Shown: positions 1 to 5,075 of the stretch, piece after piece | Position numbering within the stretch: position 1 is the stretch's first letter | Layout of the letters: every line of letters begins with the position of its first letter | Assembly: GCA_964537965.1 (NCBI GenBank) | Contig: CAZIDB010000294.1 | Coordinates: forward strand, 1 to 5,075 | Length of the DNA stretch: 5,075 bases | DNA from: SURF-24 sp964537965 | GTDB taxonomy: Bacteria; Bacteroidota; Ignavibacteria; Ignavibacteriales; SURF-24 | Direction: 5' to 3' | Notes under the pieces: model-generated | What the model was told of the DNA's origin: nothing | Databases searched by the model: none | The model's input: only the letters and a program-made list of their open reading frames with translations | Made by a program: the position numbers and the translations under genes

Positions 1-87
1 AAAATGTAAGTGCAGGATATAATGAGATTGAATTTAATGCAAGCGATCTGTCATCCGGGATTTATTTATACAGGATTGAAGCAAATG
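1..87 (+). repeat. Direct repeat copy A: shared sorting-domain DNA
   Basis: These 87 bases match 3661-3747 without gaps at 78 of 87 positions. Seven of the nine differences are silent and the other two fall in one Ile/Leu codon. The copies lie in the same place in the 3' ends of the upstream and complete genes; the stop codons are also exactly 3660 bases apart. Identity falls off over the next 40 bases, then returns in the last KKMxVIK codons. Confidence 0.85.
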
Positions 88-143
88 AAGTGAATGGAAA
101 TAAAGGATTTTCAGCTGTTAAAAAGATGGTAGTAATTAAATAA
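1..143 (+). CDS. 3' end of a T9SS type A sorting-domain protein (partial)
   Basis: Only the last 46 codons and two bases of a preceding codon are inside the window; the gene continues beyond the left edge and ends at the TAA at 141-143. The visible peptide starts NVSAGYNEIEFNASDLSSG, continues IYLYRIEAN and ends in VKKMVVIK. This is the C-terminal half of a type A sorting domain, the signal by which the type IX secretion system moves cargo across the outer membrane. The tail is 36/46 identical, without gaps, to the tail of the complete gene downstream, so this is very likely a paralogue in tandem with it. What the missing N-terminal part does cannot be told. No T-rich intrinsic terminator follows. 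The family call is strong because the spacing, the SSGLYLYRIEA-type strand and the final KKMxVIK strand all match; the cargo function is unknown. Confidence 0.88.
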   Translation, partial: NVSAGYNEIEFNASDLSSGIYLYRIEANEVNGNKGFSAVKKMVVIK

Positions 144-152
144 AATAATTCA

Positions 153-180
153 CTTTCTTCCTGATAGATCTGGAAAAAGG
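153..180 (+). other. Weak imperfect hairpin after the upstream gene
   Basis: CTTTCTTCC at 153-161 can pair with GGAAAAAGG at 172-180 around a 10-base loop, with one C-A mismatch and one G-U pair. It starts 10 bases after the stop of the upstream gene. No run of T follows (the next bases are A-rich), so it does not meet the standard for a Rho-independent terminator. It may be an mRNA 3'-end structure or chance in AT-rich DNA. Confidence 0.15.
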
Positions 181-242
181 AGAATAGAAAAATTGTAATT
201 AAGGAATATCATTTTCACTATGAAATAAATATACAATGTGAA

Positions 243-271
243 TTGAGTTAAAACTAAGTGAATTATATAAA
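243..271 (+). promoter_or_regulatory. Candidate sigma70-like promoter for the complete gene
   Basis: TTGAGT at 243-248 and TATAAA at 266-271 are separated by exactly 17 bases, close to the TTGACA-N17-TATAAT consensus. Transcription would start near 278, a few bases before the GAGG ribosome site and about 16 bases before the ATG at 294. If real, the GTG at 258 would lie upstream of the transcript, which supports the ATG start. The Bacteroidetes-type -7 motif TAnnTTTG was looked for and not found. AT-rich DNA produces such matches by chance, so this is tentative. Confidence 0.3.
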
Positions 272-281
272 GTATTACTTT

Positions 282-296
282 GAGGATTTGACTATG
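282..296 (+). promoter_or_regulatory. Shine-Dalgarno site fixing the ATG start at 294
   Basis: GAGG at 282-285 lies eight bases before the ATG at 294-296. The longer reading frame from the GTG at 258 has no purine-rich site at a proper distance, so this site favours 294. The next gene has the same TTGAGG core before its ATG. Confidence 0.6.
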
Positions 297-3200
297 TCAG
301 GAAAAATATTAAAACACTATTTACTTTTTTTTATCCTTCTAAATTTTCTGCTGCAATTTAATGCCGAAATAACAGCACAAACAGCTCCGCATATCGCCGA
401 TTCAATATATTATCATCATTTCAAACCGATAGCGATGGCTGTTTATGAAGAAGGGAATAAATTGTATGTATTTGATGAGAACAGCGATAACCTGTTTGTA
501 GTTGACGGTATATCGAATGATATTGTTGATAGTATTAAAATTCCGGGAGCGTATGGAGAAATGTTCATTAATTCTACTTTACATAGACTTTATATTGGCA
601 ACGAAACATTAATTTATGTGGTCGATGTAGATAACAATATTCTCATTAAAACACTACCATTTAGTCTAACACTTAGAAATCATGATGAAATAAGAGATAG
701 AATTTATGCTACATCCGGATTTGCAACCGGTAAAATTTATTATGTTGATCTTCCTACGGAAACATTAATAAAAGTTTCAGATGAAGGAATGGATCCTTAT
801 GGTAGTATGGACATCAATGAAACAAGAAATGAGCTTGTGATTGCAAATGTGCAGTACAATAAAATACGTATTATAAACGGTAACGATTTCAGCGAACGTG
901 TCATTAGTCTGGCGGATTTAGGTTACCCATTACCACAGCCTCTTTATACCACGGTAAATGAAAAAGAAAACAAGGCATATTTCAGCCATTCAACACTTAA
1001 TTGTTTGTTGATAATTGATTTGGAAACAGAATCCAAAATTACCAAAGGGTACTCAGGTTGGTGGTATGGTTCAATTGTTGTCGACGAAGAATTAAATAAA
1101 ATTGTTTCGAGTACAACTGATTTTGTATCATTGTTTGACGGTGTAACTAATGATTATATTAATCTTGGTGATTTCGGTGTAGGAGATAATAGTAGATTTG
1201 GCAGTGCGCTATTGAAAGATTCACATCATGTAATAATGGGCGGTGGAAGTAAAATCGATATCCTTGACATTGAACACTGTCAACTTATTCGTCTCAAAAA
1301 TAATTTACCTTCAAATAATTGGAATTTTACTTATACAAAGATGGTGATAAATCAAACTACTGGTAAAGTGTATTATCTTTATACTGATAATCTTCACTAT
1401 AATGAAGGAATGATTACAATAATTGAAGATGGAGAAATTCAGGATAATTGGACAGTAAGAATGGGTAGTTCCTTTCCACCGTTTCCCGAACCTCAAAGTC
1501 TGAGAGCAATTTGGTTTAATGACCCGTTACTTGGCTGGATCGTCGGCAGCCAAGGTTCTATTCTTCAGACTGAAGATGGAGGAATGAATTGGAATTCACA
1601 AAACAGTGGCACAACAATGGAGTTGTCCAATGTCTTTTTCACTAATTCACAAACCGGTTGGTGTGTAGGAAATAATTCACCTTATATGACAGAATCAGTT
1701 TTGCTGAAAACTACAAATGGTGGAAATGACTGGATTAATTTACAATTACCATTTGCAGGAAATCTTTATGGTGTATTCTTTATCAATAACCAAATAGGTT
1801 GGATAAGAGGACGAAATAGTCAAGATTATAAATACACTATTGCTAGGACTACTGATGGTGGTCAAACATGGATAATTACCAAGACTTTTTCATCATTTAT
1901 AGAGGATATTTTTTTCATCGATGAACTCAATGGATGGGCTGCAGTAGATGGTTATTCAAATGGTTTTTACAAAACTTCTGACGGAGGTTATAACTGGATT
2001 CGAGTCTCTTCTTCGCTTGGTCTGGATTATGCTTACAGTATTTTCTTTACTGACAAAAACAATGGATGGGCAAGCGGAAGAAATTCGTTGGGTACCGTTA
2101 ATAGCCGGAGCTTTCACACATCAAACGGCGGATTAAGTTGGGAAACTCAACTCTCATATATTACTACTCCAGGAAGGACATATGATTATATACGCGATTT
2201 TCATTTTCTTGATTCATTAAATGGATGGGCTATTTCAGAGGGAGGGCAGATACTAAACACCTCTGATGGTGGTATAAATTGGAATTCAAAAAAATTTAGT
2301 GGTACCGGGACTTATGCTCTCAGTAGAATATTTATGAATAATCTAAATAATGGATGGGTTGTTGGTACAGGAAATAGTAAAGCAGTATTATATTATAATT
2401 CGCTTCCTATCCCAGCTTATCCAACCAATTTAATAGCTACTGCAATTTCGCATGATAAAGTACAGTTAATATGGAATGATAATTCAAATAATGAAACAGG
2501 ATTTGAAATATTGCGAAGTGATTTTTATAGCGGAAACTATAAAAAGATTGCAACCATTCCAACCGGTTCATTAAGCTATGAGGATACCGCTGTTACACCG
2601 GAATCAACATATTGGTACCGAGTACAAGCATTTAACGCAACAGGATATTCTGGATGGTCAAGAGAAGACAGTTCAATTACATTACCCGCTCCGGCTATAT
2701 ACAAAGATATTTGTATTCACAAAGACTGGAATATTATTTCTATTCCATTATTATTAAATGATATGTCATTAAGTACTGTCTTTCCTTTTGCTATATCAGA
2801 AGCATTTGAATACAATAACGGATATATAAATACAACGACATTTGAAAATGGTAAAGGATATTGGTTAAAATTTAATTCAGAAGATTCTGTTATTGTAAAT
2901 GGAGTCAAATCAACGGGAAATATTCCTCTATCTTCTGGATGGAATATTATCGGTGTGGCTGATGTCAACCTCCCGATAGATGAAATTTACTCTAATCCAA
3001 CTGATATTTTTACTTCATCATTCTATGGATATAATAATGGTTATGTTACTGCAACCACACTTGAAAGTGGAAAAGGTTACTGGGTAAAAACCAATCAGGC
3101 TGGATATATTGTTTATCCTGCATTGCAAAAGAACAAGACAATAAACAATCTAGAAATTACCATTAACAAAGAATGGCCGCGGATTGAATTAACTGATGCC

Positions 3201-3803
3201 AACAACAGAAAAGGAATATTATATCTTACTAATTCAGGTAAGGATTTAAATAAATATGAACTACCTCCTTTACCTCCCAAAGGTATTTTCGATTTCAGAT
3301 TTACTACAGATAGATATGTTGAAGAATTGAATTCCGCTTCAAAAGAAATAAAAATTAGTTCAGCAGAATATCCGGTTAAATTAAAAATAGTTGGGACAGA
3401 ATTAAAAGTATCAGATTTACTTGGTGGTAAAGTTATCAATGTTTTGCTAAAGGACGGTGAAACAATAACAATAAATAATAGTGCGATTGAAATATTAAGA
3501 ATAGAAGGGAAGTCTGTCCCGACTGAATTTGCACTGTATCAGAATTATCCGAATCCATTTAATCCTGTAACAAAAATAAAATACGCAATTCCGGTTGACA
3601 GTAAAGTAAGAATAGCAGTCTATAATTTATTAGGTGAGGAGGTCAGGGAAATCGTAAATCAAAATGTAAGTGCAGGATATAATGAAATTGAATTTAATGC
3701 AAGTGACCTTTCCTCCGGATTGTATTTGTACAGGATTGAAGCAAATGCCATGGCAGGGAAAGATCATTTCATTTCAGTGAAAAAAATGTTGGTAATTAAA
3801 TAA
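294..3803 (+). CDS. Secreted multidomain double-propeller protein with T9SS type A sorting domain
   Basis: An 1169-residue exported protein. Residues below are numbered from the GTG at 258 (12 codons longer); the ATG at 294 is preferred because of its Shine-Dalgarno site. Residues 13-41 form a signal peptide with a hydrophobic core (YLLFFILLNFLL) and a likely cut after TAQ. Residues about 45-392 are a YVTN/SMP-30-like beta-propeller with repeated 'NKLYVFD...VVDG'-type strands. Residues about 413-715 are a second propeller of the Ycf48/BNR kind with six Asp boxes and seven GW strands. Residues about 718-808 are a fibronectin type III domain (LIWNDNSNNETGFEILRS, YWYRVQAFNATGYSGW). Residues about 815-955 are a twofold GKGYW module. 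Residues about 960-1085 are a beta-rich segment with YELPPLPPKG. Residues 1091-1181 are the sorting domain, starting FALYQNYPNPFNP and ending KKMLVIK. T9SS export to the cell surface or medium follows from known family behaviour. No catalytic residues are recognised; carbohydrate or protein binding is a guess. Names such as 'photosystem II assembly factor' or 'sialidase' from the Asp boxes would be misleading. It is probably co-transcribed with the next gene, 37 bases downstream. Confidence 0.93.
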   Translation: MSGKILKHYLLFFILLNFLLQFNAEITAQTAPHIADSIYYHHFKPIAMAVYEEGNKLYVFDENSDNLFVVDGISNDIVDSIKIPGAYGEMFINSTLHRLYIGNETLIYVVDVDNNILIKTLPFSLTLRNHDEIRDRIYATSGFATGKIYYVDLPTETLIKVSDEGMDPYGSMDINETRNELVIANVQYNKIRIINGNDFSERVISLADLGYPLPQPLYTTVNEKENKAYFSHSTLNCLLIIDLETESKITKGYSGWWYGSIVVDEELNKIVSSTTDFVSLFDGVTNDYINLGDFGVGDNSRFGSALLKDSHHVIMGGGSKIDILDIEHCQLIRLKNNLPSNNWNFTYTKMVINQTTGKVYYLYTDNLHYNEGMITIIEDGEIQDNWTVRMGSSFPPFPEPQSLRAIWFNDPLLGWIVGSQGSILQTEDGGMNWNSQNSGTTMELSNVFFTNSQTGWCVGNNSPYMTESVLLKTTNGGNDWINLQLPFAGNLYGVFFINNQIGWIRGRNSQDYKYTIARTTDGGQTWIITKTFSSFIEDIFFIDELNGWAAVDGYSNGFYKTSDGGYNWIRVSSSLGLDYAYSIFFTDKNNGWASGRNSLGTVNSRSFHTSNGGLSWETQLSYITTPGRTYDYIRDFHFLDSLNGWAISEGGQILNTSDGGINWNSKKFSGTGTYALSRIFMNNLNNGWVVGTGNSKAVLYYNSLPIPAYPTNLIATAISHDKVQLIWNDNSNNETGFEILRSDFYSGNYKKIATIPTGSLSYEDTAVTPESTYWYRVQAFNATGYSGWSREDSSITLPAPAIYKDICIHKDWNIISIPLLLNDMSLSTVFPFAISEAFEYNNGYINTTTFENGKGYWLKFNSEDSVIVNGVKSTGNIPLSSGWNIIGVADVNLPIDEIYSNPTDIFTSSFYGYNNGYVTATTLESGKGYWVKTNQAGYIVYPALQKNKTINNLEITINKEWPRIELTDANNRKGILYLTNSGKDLNKYELPPLPPKGIFDFRFTTDRYVEELNSASKEIKISSAEYPVKLKIVGTELKVSDLLGGKVINVLLKDGETITINNSAIEILRIEGKSVPTEFALYQNYPNPFNPVTKIKYAIPVDSKVRIAVYNLLGEEVREIVNQNVSAGYNEIEFNASDLSSGLYLYRIEANAMAGKDHFISVKKMLVIK
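1494..2402 (+). repeat. Coding repeat: Ycf48-like Asp-box propeller blades
   Basis: This part of the complete gene encodes blades of about 45 residues. Each pairs a GW strand with an Asp box of the form T-S/T-D/N-GG-x-x-W. Asp boxes begin at residues 438 (TEDGGMNWN), 485 (TTNGGNDWI), 531 (TTDGGQTWI), 573 (TSDGGYNWI), 621 (TSNGGLSWE) and 668 (TSDGGINWN). GW strands are near 426, 467, 514, 559, 603, 656 and 699. Seven GW strands with six Asp boxes fit a seven-bladed ring whose last blade lacks the box. At DNA level the 10-mer AATGGATGGG, coding the NGW strand, recurs at 1929, 2061, 2220 and 2349. Confidence 0.85.
2700..3122 (+). repeat. Coding repeat: internally duplicated GKGYW module
   Basis: Two similar halves of about 60 residues lie at residues 823-883 and 894-952. 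Each begins with a WNII strand (DWNIISIPL; GWNIIGVAD), runs through a variable part, then YNNGY, a Thr-rich turn and GKGYW plus Leu/Val-Lys (blocks at 850-871 and 922-944). The conserved aromatic and glycine positions suggest a small beta-sandwich repeated twice. I have seen this style of module in Ignavibacteria secreted proteins before the sorting domain, but know no assigned function. Confidence 0.7.
3661..3747 (+). repeat. Direct repeat copy B: shared sorting-domain DNA
   Basis: Partner of the copy at 1-87, inside the sorting domain of the complete gene (residues about 1136-1163). The mostly silent differences point to selection on the protein sequence rather than a very recent duplication. 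Confidence 0.85.
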
Positions 3804-3831
3804 TCAAATTTCAAAACCAGTTTTATCTGTT

Positions 3832-3843
3832 GAGGTGAATATG
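3832..3843 (+). promoter_or_regulatory. Shine-Dalgarno site of the third gene
   Basis: GAGGTG at 3832-3837 precedes the ATG at 3841 by a few bases, within a 37-base gap after the previous stop. No hairpin plus T-run and no convincing promoter lies in the gap, so translation probably starts here on a shared message. An in-frame ATG at 3898, which would give a signal peptide of more usual length, has no such site. Confidence 0.55.
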
Positions 3844-5075
3844 CAAACGTCACGCACCGGTCAGAATACTAATTCAGCATTATCTTTGATAAAACGAATG
3901 AAGAATTTTGCCTTGCTCGTTTTTACTCTTTTAACATTAACCTCAAACATTCCGAATGCCCAGACAGTTGTAGATTCTATAAAACGTGCCGGATTATGGC
4001 CAGCCGGACTTGCAGTATATGAAACAGGAAACAAACTCTGTGTATTTGATGACAGAACCAACCATCTTTTAATTTATGATGGGAATTCGTTTGCTTTATT
4101 GCAGGAGATAGTTTTTAGCCAACCCTTTAATGATAATTTTTCTTTCATCCATATGGAAGTTAATGAAGCAGAAGGGAAACTTTACATATGTTTAGGGACC
4201 TGGACTGTGAGCTTAGCTATTGTAGATTTAATAGGTAATTCAGTCATAACTGAAATACCTCTCCCAGGACTCTTGCCGCAAAGTACAGGTAAATTTATTT
4301 ACGACCAGACAATTAATAAAATATATGTCGGAAGTAAAGTGATTGATCTTGCCTCATTTACTGTGTCGCCAAATACACTTGGAGTTTATGGTGAACTGAA
4401 TCCGGTAACACACGAAGTGTTTACTCCCAGTTCGAATACGGGTAAGTTCGAGATCGCCAACCTTATCACTGAACAGGTTACAATAATTGATGCAGTTCAA
4501 AATGTTGATGCTTTTACGGTAAACTGGAAAGAAAACAAGCTATACATAATCACAATTCCCTTCCGTATATGGGTATATGACCACGATACAGGTGAATCAC
4601 GATGGATTGATCATCAAAATGATTCTGAAGTGTTGGTATATAATCCCGGAGGAAACAATATCTATACGAGATCAGAAATTGCCTGTCGATCTACAATTAT
4701 AAATGGAAGTGATGACAGCTTTTTTAATTTGCAGGTTGATGGTGGTGGACCCGCAATGGGATTCCGATATGCAACCAGGCATACTTATTTTGTGAATCAT
4801 AATCATATCGGCGTGTATGATGAAATTTCTCAGATGTTTGAAAAAATAGAATTCAATAATCCGCATAGTTACATTACTAGTGGTCAATATTTAATTGCAG
4901 TCAATCAGTCCACCGGCAGATTATATGCTACATTTTCGAGTGGATATGACCCACCGGATTATAGTCCGATCTGGATATTACAGGATTCCGAAATGTTTAC
5001 CCGTCCCAACGTTTTTTTGTCAGACAATTATTCACTTGGTCACTATCCCCCAATTGAAATTTTAGATCCACTAAC
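3841..5075 (+). CDS. Secreted YVTN-like beta-propeller protein, paralogue of preceding gene (partial, 3' end missing)
   Basis: The frame is open from the ATG at 3841 to the right edge: 411 codons plus two bases, no stop. Residues 1-41 are an export signal with a long basic N-region (IKRMKNF), a hydrophobic core (ALLVFTLLTLT) and a likely cut after NAQ. Starting instead at the ATG at 3898 would leave a normal 22-residue signal. From about residue 45 the protein has propeller strands like those of the preceding gene: LAVYETGNKLCVFDDRTN matches MAVYEEGNKLYVFDENSD, and VNQSTGRLYATF (354-365) matches INQTTGKVYYLY (364-375). The two are therefore collinear through the whole first propeller. After ILQDSE (379-384) the sequence no longer resembles the Asp-box propeller that follows IIEDGE in the preceding protein. 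A T9SS sorting domain beyond the edge is expected but not seen. No active site is recognised; surface binding is only a guess. Confidence 0.87.
   Translation, partial: MQTSRTGQNTNSALSLIKRMKNFALLVFTLLTLTSNIPNAQTVVDSIKRAGLWPAGLAVYETGNKLCVFDDRTNHLLIYDGNSFALLQEIVFSQPFNDNFSFIHMEVNEAEGKLYICLGTWTVSLAIVDLIGNSVITEIPLPGLLPQSTGKFIYDQTINKIYVGSKVIDLASFTVSPNTLGVYGELNPVTHEVFTPSSNTGKFEIANLITEQVTIIDAVQNVDAFTVNWKENKLYIITIPFRIWVYDHDTGESRWIDHQNDSEVLVYNPGGNNIYTRSEIACRSTIINGSDDSFFNLQVDGGGPAMGFRYATRHTYFVNHNHIGVYDEISQMFEKIEFNNPHSYITSGQYLIAVNQSTGRLYATFSSGYDPPDYSPIWILQDSEMFTRPNVFLSDNYSLGHYPPIEILDPL

Noticed and set aside
153..180. Rho-independent terminator after the upstream gene
   Set aside because: The stem is imperfect and A-rich sequence, not a T-run, follows it; kept only as a weak hairpin.
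258..293. GTG start at 258 for the complete gene
   Set aside because: No ribosome site at a suitable distance and it overlaps promoter-like DNA; ATG 294 has GAGG eight bases upstream and gives a normal signal peptide. Not fully excluded.
144..293. Bacteroidetes-type promoter (TTG and TAnnTTTG)
   Set aside because: No exact TAnnTTTG was found; nearby TACTTTG lacks one base of the spacing.
1311..1496. Minus-strand open frame of 61 codons
   Set aside because: It lies wholly inside the first propeller of the complete gene and encodes no recognisable domain; a chance frame opposite coding DNA.
1948..2136. Plus-strand overlapping frame of 62 codons
   Set aside because: It is out of frame inside the Asp-box propeller, where the main frame shows regular conserved repeats.
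1494..2402. Sialidase (BNR) enzyme
   Set aside because: Asp boxes are structural. I see no arginine triad or other catalytic arrangement of sialidases, and the GW strands fit the Ycf48-like type.
2717..3439. Two minus-strand open frames (2717-2968 and 3113-3439)
   Set aside because: Both are antisense to the well-supported GKGYW and YELPPLPPKG coding regions and resemble no known protein.
3804..3840. Terminator or independent promoter between the second and third genes
   Set aside because: The 37-base gap has no stable hairpin with T-run and no good -35/-10 pair, so read-through is likelier.
3861..4887. Minus-strand frames at 3861-4061 and 4672-4887
   Set aside because: The plus strand here carries a continuous open frame with a signal peptide and propeller strands homologous to the preceding gene, so these are shadows.

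Overview
The window is AT-rich and reads on the plus strand throughout. It holds a head-to-tail series of three genes for large secreted proteins: the last 46 codons of one, a complete 1169-codon gene, and the first 411 codons of a third. The two readable gene ends carry a type A sorting domain of the type IX secretion system (T9SS; Por_Secre_tail/TIGR04183 type). The two readable gene starts carry a signal peptide ending in Ala-Gln. Sorting domains of the form 'QNYPNPFNPVTKIKYAIP' preceded by a 'YELPPLPPKG' segment are typical of the Ignavibacteria/Ignavibacteriota side of the Bacteroidota/Chlorobiota group. I infer that kind of organism; no marker gene is present to prove it.

Layout. Positions 1-143 are the C-terminal tail of an upstream gene. 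Positions 144-293 are a short AT-rich intergenic stretch with a plausible sigma70-like promoter and a clear Shine-Dalgarno (SD) sequence. Positions 294-3803 (or from a GTG at 258) are the complete gene. Its order of parts is signal peptide, YVTN-like beta-propeller, Ycf48/Asp-box beta-propeller, fibronectin type III domain, a twofold 'GKGYW' module, a 'YELPPLPPKG' beta-rich segment, and the T9SS sorting domain. Only 37 bases separate it from the third gene (3841 to beyond the right edge), which has its own Shine-Dalgarno and no terminator before it, so the two are probably co-transcribed.

How they fit together. The first about 390 residues of the complete and the third proteins are collinear paralogues. 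The upstream and complete genes share about 90% nucleotide identity over the first 87 bases of the aligned 3' end. The picture is a tandem family of exported, surface-anchored or released proteins with a common propeller head and a common secretion tail, and apparently variable modules between. No enzyme active site is recognised, so their molecular job is unknown. No RNA gene, CRISPR array, insertion sequence or origin was found, and no minus-strand gene is credible.
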